Source of the DNA: Pempheris klunzingeri
Taxonomy: Eukaryota; Chordata; Actinopteri; Acropomatiformes; Pempheridae
Direction: 5' to 3'
Length of the DNA: 64,000 nucleotides
Assembly: GCF_042242105.1 (NCBI RefSeq)
Contig: NC_092028.1
Span: 10,773,338 to 10,837,337, forward strand
In this document: piece after piece, positions 1 to 12,723 of the stretch
Layout of the letters: every line of letters starts with the position of its first letter
Numbering within the stretch: position 1 is the stretch's first letter
Program-made: the position numbers and the translations under genes
Notes under the pieces: generated by a model
Told to the model about the DNA's origin: nothing
Seen by the model: the letters and a program-made list of their open reading frames with translations, nothing else
The model's database searches: none

Positions 1-584
1 CTATACTTAATTAGATTGATGGGTCTTGGCTTCGTGCGCTGAGAGACTCCATTCAGAGCAAATAAAACCTGTGTCACATAATAGCGGGTAAAAGAGGAAC
101 AAAAAGGACAATAGTAAGAGGCACAAAAATAAATGCTTCAAGGCACTTTTCATCTACTGTGTACAGGCATTGTAACTTATATCCATTTATCCACCCACAC
201 AACAGCACTACTCAGTTCAGCCTATAGTCACCCTTCAAGTCGGCAGAAAATTGCCTTTACTGTAGAAGAATCTGTGTGAGCCTGACTGTTAATTCTGTTT
301 TTTTCCACCTCTTTTTATTTCTCCCCACATTCCCCGCCATACACTCCTCCAGGTTTCTAATGACTTTCACCTTTTTCTGATGCTCTCCTCACTTTCCCCA
401 AGTTCTCATTTTTTTCCGTTTCAGATGTCACTTTTCTCATTTCGTCTTCCCTCTGTATGGCTCTCAGGTTGGGGCTTCTAATCTGTCTTTCCGTGAACTA
501 AACAATCCGTCTTGCAGCTTACTGTTCTTCATTCTCTTCAGCTGTCCTCCATCTCTCTCCTCTCCTCTCCTCTCCTCTCCTGTC
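1..584. other. Non-coding sequence upstream of the first recognised ankfn1-type exon
   Basis: I see no coding exon here. A pyrimidine-rich tract followed by AG at 540-541 could be a splice acceptor for the exon that holds the ATG at 585. If so, this stretch is an intron or 5' UTR of the ankfn1-type gene and the gene begins left of the window. A (CTCTC)n-like pyrimidine run lies at about 553-580. Confidence 0.5.
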
Positions 585-3500
585 ATGTCTGTATCCATGA
601 GGAACCCACCCCAGCGCCGGCGCTCTCTGGGTCCTGTCTCGCCCAAACGGATCTATAGAAACCTGTCCGTCAGACTCAGGGGGGGAGAGTCATCTGTTGC
701 CGGGGAAACTGACCCTCCCAAACACCTCAGCAAGTCTGCAGATACTGTAAGATATTTTGATGTCATTTTGAGCCTGGTCCCCTTGGCTTGAATTCTTTCT
801 TGTGCTCTGGCTGGGTTTCTTTTTTAAATTATGATATCTCATTTTGACATTACATGCTGACTCTGTGTCACTATGAATACATTATCCAAGGCCAGACTGC
901 TGCTCTGATTTATGATTTGAGTTATGCGTCCTGCATTACTTTCTCACCCGCTGCCCTTTTCATTCCCTCCTTTCCTTTCCTCTACCTCATAAAATAAATC
1001 CTCGTTTGATATGAACTCTCTTTTTCTGTCTGTCTCCCTTACCCGCCCACCCCTATTGGCCCTCTCCCCTACTCACAATTAGTACAAGACCCTATGGGAG
1101 GCAGTGGAAAATGAGGACACTTTGGCTGTACAAAGCCTCCTCTCCAGGGACCACACCAACTGTGGAGGAGGCGGAGGAGGAGGAGGAGGAGGAGGAGGAG
1201 GAGGGGGAAGCATGTGGGATAGAGGAGAGAAGAAAGAGAAGGACTGGGAGAGAGAGAGGGAGAAGGGGGTGAACAGGGTGAGCGAACAAGGCCTGGTCCC
1301 CCTGGATGTGGCTGCTCTTACCCACAATTCCCCCCTGCTCCATGTGTTGACAAAGGCTGGAGCCAGACACAACCCTGTTTGTGAGTCTTGATTTTTTTTA
1401 AATGTCATAAGTTACCAAAAATTCTGCTGGGAGTGGATTGTTTTAAAATGCTATTGTGAGGAACAGGTTTAATTCAATGCAAATCATATTCAGAATCTGT
1501 CCTTTCTTTTGCTCTCTCCGTTTGCCCCTACTGTATTTCCTCTCAGTGTGTCGACCAGCAGAGTGGGCACTTAAGCTGGATGCTCTTGTGGCACTGGCTG
1601 GTAAACGGGTAGAGGAACGGAAGAGCGATTTATTGAGGAAGGCAGGGGGAGGGCCTCAGGCACAGGCTGATGTCCAGAGACACATCCGCCTCTGGAGCCT
1701 CAGGCTGCAACTCTACTGTCGAATGAGAGAGAACTTCCAAAACACAGGTCAGTGGTCTTAGGTCAAGGTTGTGGCATTTCTTGAACCACAGCTTGGGGCA
1801 CGCCTGTCTCTTTTCACTCCTCACATGCAAGAAATGCTCATATTCTTGCAATTTTTCTATCCTCTTTGAACTCAATCTCAACAAGCTAAAACTACTTTTC
1901 CAACTCTCCTCTACAAAGCCTCACCATCACTACTGACAAGAGACCACAGTGATCAGGTATTCAGCCCATCTTCTTCCTTAAGTTTGACTGATTTCCCATC
2001 TGGACTCTCATAACTCCCAGCTGGCCTCTTGAAAGTCTCCCCCCAGCCCCTTTCAACTCATCCAAAATTCAACAGTCATCAACCTTTCCAAATCCTCCCA
2101 TTGCCTCATCCTCCTTCTGCTGGCTGCCAGTGGCTGCTTGTATCAAATTCAAAACAGTAGAGCTGGTGCAAATCTGTGTTCCACTTCCTTTCCCTGCACC
2201 AACCTGCATGAGTTTTCTTCCTCCTGGATTTCCACCAGTTCAAACTTCCATGTTTTTTTTTTTTTTTAGAATTATGTGATGATGTCCCTTCTGTATTTAC
2301 TTTAATTGCTCTGTATGAATGTCTTTCCTTAGCGTTCATTTCATTTCTCTTTCAAGCACATCAAATTCTCTTCCCTGACCGTTTTATGATTGTAGTGTTC
2401 TTGTAAGAGCAATAAGGCACCGGCTTATTCTGCAGTGAAATTAAGCATGCTCTTGTTACAAGTCTCGCTGGATACGAATGTCAGCTGAATGCTCAAAATG
2501 TAAACGTGTCGTAGTCCGAGGCCTGTCACTTAATCTGTTCACTCCAGCTCATGATGCAGACCACAGTTACACTTGATCACAATGGAGAAATCCATCTTTA
2601 GCTGGGTTAGTGATGAAGTAGTAATATAATGATTGCTTGCTGATTCCTGTAGCGAAACTGCTTTCACTGGCTTTATCCATATGTAAGCAGGTCAGAGTAC
2701 AGGATCAGCTCCCAGGAGAGAATCTCTACATTTTACCAGCGACCCTGGTTGGTTTAGGTTGAGGGCCAGGATAACGAGAAATGCAAAACAAAGTTATTAA
2801 TCTGTGGTTGTCCTTTGAGAGTTGGCTAAATACAATAGCTGTTTTACATTGATACCTTAACTACATACATAAATTGTCAAGTGCCAAATATGTGTGAGGG
2901 CTATTATTTTTTATAATCAAGAAAAAAAGTATGGTTTTGATGAGACCATATACAGTATAACACTCAAGTAGTGCTCATTATGAACATTGGTCTGTTTAAA
3001 TGTTTCACCCAGTACTCCCTGGGCCTCCCAGTCATGTGTCCATACTGGTGACCAGCACATCCTCTCTGTTTGTGGCAATCAAAGAGCCAGAAGGTGACAC
3101 CATGGGCCTCATCACCCGCTACAGAGGTAGGTGGTGAATAAATAAAATGGCTTAAATAGATTACAGATAGAAGGATGGATAAATATGGGTGGATGGAATA
3201 GGAGGTACGATCAAAAACGTGAACAGAGACATGATGGATGAATAAGGAATAATATAATCATGGTCTCGCACTTCAGGCTGACAGGTATAAAAGTCTTATA
3301 TTTAGGGATCTAGTTTGGCTTTTCTATTTTTGCTACTTAGTTTTACAGCTGTATTAATGTCATACTTTGCAGCCAAGGGTAGATTAAGCCCAGGTACAGC
3401 AAGTTCCCAAAACTGTAAACACTCAAATCCTTAGTTCTCCCCTATGGGGGCTTTGAGTAAAGCCAGAGAATAATCCCTCAGTGAGATTGTTTTGTGTTCA

Positions 3501-6500
3501 CAGTGGAATGGAGCACCTCCGCCAGCTTCAAACGCATCCTTGGCTCAGCCCAAATTACAGAGACCAAGAACCCATCCCACAGTATCAAGGGACTCACAGC
3601 AGTAAGTCATGCAGTACACTCATACAGTCACAGGCACACAGAAGCACCCATTAGGACATCCAACTGCAAACACACACATAGATGCTCCTGCAAACACATA
3701 TGTTTTAGGGACATGCAATCATGCACACACACTGTGCAATACACACACATTTGCTCTGAACCTACACACAGAGTGTATATACTGCTCCTATAAGAGAACA
3801 CTTATCCCACTCAACTGCTTTAGTTAACCAGATGAACTGAATATAAGAGCAGTACGTGACCTCTTTGCCCCAGGATGGATGATTTGTAAGGTTAATGCAT
3901 GGTGATAATTTGGCGGTCTAATGCTTCTCCAAATGCAGGGAGTGCATTACTTTGTAAGAGTGAGTGCCTTCAATGTGAAAGGATGGGGCCCGCCTCAGTG
4001 CTCTACTCCAGTCAGCGCTGCCCCCTCCAGTGAGTATACTGAACTACAAACTTTGATGATTGTGGACTTACATCTCTAGAAAGGACTCTATTTCTCTTTG
4101 TCCTTGAGTAATGAAATTACTTGGCTGACATCAAGTTTGATGTTTGAGAAGTGGATACACTAATGGATGGTAGATTAATAAATTATTAAAACATGGAGCA
4201 TTAAAAATGTCATCTTGACTCAATGGGCCTTGTACCCATGCTGCTTTGAGATTGAATTTGGCTCATATTGTTTCTTGCATATGCTATTCCCTCTCTCCCT
4301 TCCTTACCTACTCTCTCCCACTTTTACTCTCCATTTTATAAAGTGCAATGGAGCGATATTCAGCATGTTGCAGAGTGTAGGTAACACAGTTTAACACGAA
4401 CTTCATATCTAATTTAAAAGGAGGCATACTTTCAGTAGCTCAGAATGAATCAGCAGTGAAACTTTCACAGCCTCAGCAAACAGATGGTCTCACATGCAAT
4501 CACTCTTGCTCCCTTATCACCAAGACAGGAAAGAGCAACACTCAGGACTTGCCTGCAAATGACTTCTTTATGTCTTGAATGATTTTACGTAATTGCGTAC
4601 AAATGAAAGCGATGATTTGTTTCTCTCTTTCCTCCTGTGCAGGTTGGAGAGAGTGCGTCGGTGTGAAGTCACAGTTCAGAAATCACGAGGGCCTTGTGAG
4701 GAAACTGCTGGAAGATGCCAGAGAACCACATTACAGAGGATTCTGTATAGGTAGCACTGGGTCTTTGGTGATATAGCATTTACCGCAGCTGCTGTTAAGT
4801 AAGCATATGAGTCCATAAAGCTAAATGCACTTATTGCCGCAGTATCACTAAAAAAAATGTATAAACATTGTTTGCCAAATTGTCCAAGAATATACATATT
4901 TATGACCAAATGCAATAAAATAATAGTAAATAGTAAAATCTATTACTTTTAATTCCCTTAAAAAATACTGCACCTTTTGTTACTTCACCATGTGCTGAAT
5001 TAAAAACAACTATAGAATCTACTCTGCTCTCTGCATAATCTTCCCTCCAGTGTGACAGCATTGTGTGGTTTTATTTCAACCTAAGATTTACAGAGTCGCT
5101 CATGTATTCCAAGTACTGTCCGTGTGCAAGAGTTCTGACCTTTTCAGTTGAATTTAATTAAGAGTTTCTGAAGTGTGAGAGAGCATAATGAACATTACGC
5201 ACATCACAACATAATTTATGATGTTTTGTGAGGGCCTAATATGCTTACTTTACAGAACTTTATTCCTACTTTACACCATTTTATATCAGCAGCCTGCACT
5301 GTTCGTATCAATTCTTATCACTGCAGAGAAAACGGTTTCTAAACCTTCACCCATTTAAATGTCTCGTGCGTGCACAGTGAATGTACTTGGCAGATAAAGT
5401 GATTCTCATCCCGTCTGATCCTCCTCTTGTCCGCTCCGCAGAGAGCTCTAAGCCCCAGAGTCCCAGCAAGCGTCTGTCTGTGTCTCGAGGCATCAAACAA
5501 CTGTTCCAGTCTGCCACCAAGTTTGTTCGTCTCCTACAGAGGTAGCGCTCCATCTGTCTTACCTGTCTCCACTGCGCCTTGAGGGTGTGGGGAGTAATGG
5601 ATTAAATGTGATGTGATTACAGCGGTGTAGGCTACAAAGTACAAATCCAAAGTCCTATCGGTTACGGTTATTGAAAAAGAACAGTAGTCACATTAAAGCT
5701 GCTGTAGCCTTGAGATTAGTGAAGAGGTCTTTTGAACAGGATGATGTTTGAATCCACTGAACTGTGGCAAGCAGCGTGTCCCTGATCAAGGCTTCCTGCT
5801 GCTACAAGCGTTCAATGGACCAAATTCACCATAACAACTAAAAGGTGGATAAACAGTGTAGCTCCTTAGTAGGAAAAGGTGTAACTGAATGAGGAGTAAC
5901 AACAGTATTGCTCTAAAAAGTGCTTGAGCAGTGCATAGAAATATGGTGGTTTGTAGGACAGTGCTTTTTGATTGTAGACAGAAACATCATTTAGTTAACT
6001 TGCAATATGGTTTAGTGTTAATCAGAGCTGACGGTGATAGCAGCATGATCAGTTTTAATATATTTTTAAAAAACAAGTTTCCTACTGGTCTATTGTGTTG
6101 CTTTATGAAAATTAATGCCTTGCTTTTGCTTCACTTGACTTTGTCAGTTGAAGAAACTCTCTGATCTTTCTCAGATTTTCATCTAAAGAGAAAATGTGAT
6201 GTCAAAAATGAATGTTTGTAATGCAGCGTTAGAGTATAGTTTTTTTCTAAAAAGTATAGTTTTCTTTCTTTCATTTTTATACATTGTTTTTTAACTCATT
6301 AGGGGTGTGTACTTGGCTACGGTATTTTACCACAAGGAGAACATCCTGGTCACAGCTGAAGATCAAATCCCACTGGTGGAGATCCAGTGCTGTTCCACCT
6401 CCATCACCCACGACTTTCTTTGGTTTGCCAAGGTGATCTGTCAGCATACCACATATATACATTCATTCAACATATACAGACATAATAATCAAATAGTCTT

Positions 6501-9500
6501 CCATTGTTATGTTTATTGATCCTACAAATTTAATCTTTCAGAATGAAGGCTGTGGAATTTTCTGTGTGAATTGCAGTTTAAAATTGCATGTATGTTTTTT
6601 TTTTTCTTCTAGTTGTCCTGTGCATGGCAACAAGTGCCCTGGCTCCAGCAGGCCCTTTCGTCTGCTCACTCATCTCCCTCCTCCCTCCTTCAGAACAGGC
6701 ACAACATTTTAAGAGCTGTTTCCCAGCTGCAAGTAGGGCATTAAGCAGCTTATTCTGCATGATAAGAACATAAAAATGAGTTAATTGTAATTTTAATTGC
6801 CTTTTAATGTCTCGTCTTCCTCCTACTCTTCTTACTGGTGCCTCACTTCCCTATCTCAGGCTGTATACCTTTAACCCCAAGAATTTGTGGTTCACTGCAT
6901 TAATCCCTAATATCCTCATATGCATTCATCCTCACGTTTCTCTTATACCTTTCCGACTTTCTCCCCCTTCAGTCTTCCCTGGGATTAGTGGACCTGGGCA
7001 GGGTGTACTATGAACCTCTGAAAGATCGGCAGGGCAACGTCTTACTTGTGACTCTGAAGGAGTTTCCAAACTCTCCCAGGTGAGAAAGAGTCTTTTGTTA
7101 CAATCTGTTAAACCCCGTCAGACATCATCTCTGTCTTTTGTTTAAGGGACAGTCTTCAACTCACCACTCAGCAGCTCACAGTCATGCCCCAAATATTTCC
7201 CAAATCTGACAGATTGAATTATTAATCAGTCTGCTAAACTTTGTCAAATACCCAATTAGAATTCTCTCTTGCTCCCTGAGCAGCCATCAGGCTGCACTCG
7301 TTTAGCACATATGCAGAATGATGTCTTCAGGACATCCAGCCTGTCTGTTGGTTGTGGTTGATGCACTGGCTGTGCCACACTAATGTGAATTAATCAAAGA
7401 GAATTATTGGTGGTTCCATGTCGTTGCATTTGATTTTTACCTCGACTTGTCTGCACTGTTCCAGCCCTCCTGACCCTCCGCTCCACTGGATGCCCCTGGC
7501 CCGCCTGGAGAAGAACCGTAGCAGAACTCCTCTGCTGCCGGAACCCACCGCCATGGACATGCTCTATGAGCAGCTCAAGGTGAACCTGGGTTTGTGTTTG
7601 TGTAAAAGAGAGACATACACAATAAGTCTAACATCGTGGGCACGCCAAGCAGCAGCTACGTGCAACACAATGTATGGAGCACTGAGTGCCCGATGATTTA
7701 GTGTGTTGACTGAGCCTTGTTTTTCTCTTCTGTGCAACTTAAAGAACCCTGAAATGCAATGCAATTAACTTAGCAAGCAAAACAAATTAACAAACTAAAT
7801 TAAAAACAAAGAAGACTCTGCAAATAAAAGGCAGCTAAACATTAAATCCTATTAACATGTCATAAAATTCCCAACATTCTACCTTTTTCTCTCTCGTTCT
7901 CCAGGAGAAATTGTCCTTCCACAGGCACAGCATTCAGTGGGCTCAGCCGGGTCTGTACGTGGGCATCCTGAAACTGTGCAGCTCAGTGGAGCAGATCAGG
8001 GTCCTGGTGCCCCAGAGGCTGCCCAATCTACTCTGCCACACACGGGTCCGACACAACGCCCACGTTTCCCGGTAACACAGTGTAGCTCAACAACAAATCA
8101 TACTTTTGCTCATAATTTTCAGTGTTAGGTTAACGGCATTGTCGTTGTGTGACAGAGAGGAGTGGGCATGGCTTCAGAGTCATGTTTACACCACAACCAG
8201 TGGCAGTGCTCAGAACCTGTTGAGCAGCGAGGACGAGAGCTTGATGGAGAGCAGCGGCCTGGTGGAGTTTGTCAGGTCTCTGAGGGCAGCAGTCACACAT
8301 CTCCTGACAAAGCTCAACATCCCCCTCTACAGGGTAAAAATGTTTTCCAACAGCCACCTCAAAACTCTCGTTTCTGAACAATTATGATATGAATTAGAAT
8401 GAAATAATAAGACATTGATCGGTAATAAAATTCAGTTCAGCATTTACAACTTAACATCTAGACATATTTTTGTGTCTGTGACAGGCGTATCAGTATGGTG
8501 TGTACACACGGGAGCTCCTGCAGTTTGGAGACAAGCTGTCCATGCTGCTGCTGCTGCCCCCCAGTGAGGACTTCAGCTCCAGCTACTGGCCTCTGGTTGG
8601 GACCAAAGAGCCAGGGCTCACCATGCCCCTGCAGATCTTTGAGCTGGGTAGGTGGAGATATATAGCATATATAGTAGCACATGTCCATAGAAACAGCATC
8701 TGGGAAAAAGGGATTTTACCGCAGTGCTTTTCATGCAGTACTGAGAGTAAGGGCCTGCAAGCGAGGCTATACCACCGGTTGCAAGCTTAAAAAAGATTCA
8801 TCAAGCTAGAACTGCTGTGAACTTTGAGGATAAGATGAAATACCTGGCAGGGTAGCCTTCTCAGCATGGCGTCCTGGAGCCCTTTTAAGTTGAATCGCAT
8901 CACATAAGAGCAGAGTGACAGAAGAAATTCTGTATGGCATACGTCTCATTAAGATCAATAACTGTGTCTCATCTTCAGAGGAACTATAGGAACGATTTTT
9001 AAATAACCCCAAAGAATAGCCCATGAAATCCATTTCAACCATTTCCAGTTGGGCTGGAAAGTGTAATGTGTGTAAAGCACAGAGGGGTTTTGAAGATGAG
9101 TCACTTTCATTGTTCTTTCTTATCTAATTAGTCCTTTGATCCTCCATTTCATCCACACTTTAGGATTCATTTTGACCCTACTCCAAATTCTTTCCTTCTG
9201 TCCTCTCTTAAAATTCCCCACACCTCAGGAACGATAAAGTGTGCTAATGAGTTCTGATGCTTTTTCTCTTCGCTTTGATGTCGTGATTTGTCTTTCCTCT
9301 TAACTCTGGCTCGTCACCAGTTCACTTCTGGACTTATGAACGGGACTTCCTGTCCCAGTACTGCCAGGCCTGGGTGAGGCTGGAGCTGGACACTCATCTG
9401 GCCCAGCAGGCTCTGCGGGAGGCGTTGGACACCAAGGAGGTGCAGGAAGCCAGAGAACGCCTGAACCACATCACTGAGCTTTCCCATGTAAGATCGTGAA

Positions 9501-10982
9501 AGCAGGAACAAAAGAAGGCTGAATACTTTCAAAAGTTTGACTTTGAGGAACATGCAACATAGCAGAGTACAACACACTGATCACTTCTCACTTTCTCACC
9601 TGCCTCAAAGCTTAAAACTTCTTCTCTTTTTATACATCTTCTGTGATTAATATTGGTTTAATGAGGGAAATGAATAAGAAATAAAGGCTTTTAGTTGGAT
9701 TCACCCATCAGTGTATTTGATTAAGTATAGAGATGGATCGGACTTTAACCAATTCAACAGTTGCAGTTTCTGTTGCCCTTTATTTTTCCATGACTTCAGC
9801 GTCTTGACATGGTGTGGAGGGATGCCCGCTGGATTATGGACTGTCTACAGTGTGTTCGGTCCAAGCAGTGGGTGGGGGCGGTGCCTCTGGGCCTGGTGAT
9901 GGGAGGAGACCCGCCAGCACGTCCTGATGGTGAGGAAGAGGAGGAGAGTTTGACTGCTAGACTTACATGGCCCCATCGGATACAAGCACAGAGAGCCATC
10001 ACAGGTAAGATGATGATGATGTGGATCTAGACAAGACTGTAAAAAGAAAAAAAAACTGTACAAGTCAACATCATGGTTAAATAACACATGTACTTACCCT
10101 CCACGTTTCAACATATTCAACCCCATGGAACACATTTAAGGTTTATTTACTGCAAATACATATTCCTTAAATGCTGCTACAATCTGAGGATTTAAATTTT
10201 AACGGTGTCTTTCTTTTCCCATTTCCGTTTCAGAGTGCATCACTGTGACTCCACCAAATGTCGTCACCGCTGAGGTCTCCGCTCCAGCAGGAATCATGGT
10301 CGTCCCTGAAGAGGCGTTACCAGGGGGCGTCGCGAAGGGAGGGTACCCCGTAGACATCGCCGCTCAGTCAACTCTAGACTTGACAAGCATTGGCCAGTCA
10401 GAATTAGGATGTGCAAGCGCTTTAATCGAATCTGGACTAGAGCCTGCTGCTGTTGCACAGCTGGAAGTGGAGTACACGGTTATGGACCCACAGGAGTCCT
10501 ACAGCGAGGAACAGGACTTCCGCTCCAGCATCACAGAGGTAATACAGCCAATGGAGATGGCAGAGTTGGTGGACATCTTGCCCACGCTGAGTCTTATTGA
10601 GGAGGAGACCCCCAGCGGCCCGTCCACACCATCAGTAATGGATATGCTAGAGAGCTTTGGACTGGGGATTGGTGATAACAACACCTTCTTTGACGTGCAG
10701 AATTCAGACTTGAGCAATGGAGCCGGGTGTCTGTCACAGCCCACCCTGCACTTTAACAGCAGCGACAGTGAGAGAGAGAGACACTGTGATAATACTGTGT
10801 CACAAGGACTAGACATGGCTGCCTCTCATGCCATGTTGAATCCCACAGGTGGTGACGTGCCTGTTTTGAGCTGGGATTTGCCTCCAGAGGATACAGAGAC
10901 TCAGCAGGCTCCCAGCAAGGATGCATGCTTTCCTCTGAGAAATCAGGTGGAGTGGGACAGACCCGCTAACAGTTCATCCTGA
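585..10982 (+). CDS. ankfn1-like: Ankyrin-repeat and fibronectin type III domain protein (ANKFN1 family), 18 coding exons
   Basis: Exons: 585-746, 1083-1380, 1547-1747, 3013-3126, 3504-3601, 3939-4029, 4643-4750, 5442-5541, 6303-6432, 6613-6732, 6973-7079, 7465-7579, 7905-8071, 8156-8333, 8485-8647, 9321-9487, 9800-10004, 10234-10982. All junctions are GT-AG and the phases close to 1090 codons plus stop. The order is: basic N-terminus (RIYRNLSVRLRG, residues ~22-33), two weak ankyrin-like repeats split by a Gly tract (~55-150), one FN3 domain (~221-322, with WGPP near its end), then the long family-specific region carrying GLYVGILK at ~564-571 and an acidic, disordered tail from ~842. ANKFN1 homologues (mouse Nmf9, fly wide awake/banderuola) act in neural and vestibular function as cytoplasmic scaffolds. 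Human ANKFN1 lies on 17q22, so this copy at a 22q13-like locus is probably the other vertebrate paralogue. The first ATG at 585 is in frame, but more 5' exons may lie outside the window. Confidence 0.9.
1164..1208 (+). repeat. (GGA/GGN)15 trinucleotide tract coding for poly-glycine
   Basis: Fifteen consecutive Gly codons, mostly GGA/GGG, sit inside exon 2 of the ankfn1-type gene. They are followed by a highly charged insert (about residues 94-120) before the second ankyrin-like segment. The tract is a microsatellite under the reading frame, so length variation in multiples of three is expected. Confidence 0.9.
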
Positions 10983-12723
10983 TATCAACTCAAGTACCAG
11001 CCTCCGTTGATCTTGTACCAATTTAAAGCCATCAGCAGGCTGCAGCACAGCTGATTTACAGACATTTAAAGGCAGAGTCTGCAACATTGGAGAAACTAGC
11101 AGGAATAGTTCGACTGAATCTACAGTACCCAACTGAAAATATTCCACCCCCTCAATTCAGGGTTTCATCCAAAGCACCTCCACCACAACACATGAACGTG
11201 CGCTGTCTGACTAACGTTACTGCTGGACGACAAGTCCATGAGTTCACCGCTGACTGACTGCCTCTCTTAGTTTTACAGTCAAAGACAAAAAACAACTCTG
11301 TCAAATGCCACAGTGATATAAACAAGCAAAACAGCCGTCACAGAGCTCATAGCAACTGCTCACTCGGCTCAGAGGCTGTGCTTCTGCGCTCTTGTCACAC
11401 TAAACGACAGTCTGTCACGGTCATCAGCTGCTCTCTCCGTCTTTGCCTCAGTGGGTTTGTGCTTCGTGCGGGTAACTCATGACAGTCTGTCGCTGGACTG
11501 TAATTTAATTTTGGCTGCACTTGCTCATTCTTGTGTGACTAGCTCACAAGCTTTAGCCTTGTGGAAGACTCTGGTCATGCAGAATCGGTGCACTTGCAGC
11601 GTGCGTGCAGGTAGGCGTGTATGCAGGTAGACGGGCAGGTCAGCCATCAAGTGATTTCATTCGATCTGAATAAAACGTTAGTCGTTAGAACGTTTATCGC
11701 AGTGCTGTGACAACCACAGATTTTAGTTTTTTCTGTCAAACTATTTAATTTATTGACTGCTGTCAGATTGTTATGAGAATTTCAACCAATATAACAAGTT
11801 TAGTGCTTCTAAAATAAGTTGTAGACTCTGCCTTTAAAGACTGTTTTGGCTTTTAAATGGCATTTTCCTTCCCTAACCATCAATCAGTATCTGCCTGCCC
11901 AGTTAATAGTAAATGTTGTGATGGAAAATTCAAATTTCAACTTCATCTAACACCTAATTACAGCTGATCTAATGATGGATGGGGAAAATTTGAAAAAAGA
12001 CATCATAGCTAGACTAGATTTGTTTCATTTGCACATTTCTGGGCTCATAGTTTATCTTCTCAGTCCATTACAGCTTTTGGGGTTTTTATGACCTGAAAAT
12101 CCATCACTCACTACAGCACAAAGCAACATTGCTGCTTGTTGGAGCTAATAAACAAACACACACAGTTACACACATTGAATACACAGTATTTAGTAAAATG
12201 GAAGTATTTGCTTTGCAGTGTATGAAGCATGGTTATACTGCGTGTGTAAATGAGCAGTTGTGGTTCTCTTCGGTTTACCTGTGTGCACTTTTCTGGTGTT
12301 CCATAACAAAACAGTAGCAAGATTAACACATTAACCACTGCAGGTTTAAGCAGTCTGCCACAAACTGTGGCTGCTGCAAGAAAACCAAACTCGAGAGCTC
12401 AATCTACAGTTGTAAGAAGGACGTAGAGGATGATTTTCACAAATGATCCTTCACTACAAAGGCTCAGTTATTTGCCTGTGTTTGCCTACACTGTAGCATA
12501 TACAGTGCAAATAACGTCTTCTGGGTCTCAGTTTGTTACGGAACATGAATGCCATTCTAAGTCACTCATTCAACAAACTTCTAGTAGTGTGTTGTTGTGT
12601 GTGTATTTACTGTGTCTTTACCTCTTCCTGGCTAGTCTCAATAGAAAAGAATAGAAAATGGATTTAATCTTGCCTTGTGGTAGCTCGTGTTATTATGGCG
12701 GTATTATCTTTGGCAGGAATAAA
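10983..12723 (+). other. Probable 3' UTR of the ankfn1-type gene with two polyadenylation signals
   Basis: Non-coding sequence follows the TGA at 10980-10982. AATAAA hexamers occur at 11669-11674 and 12718-12723, and either could end the transcript. No other exon was recognised. Confidence 0.45.
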
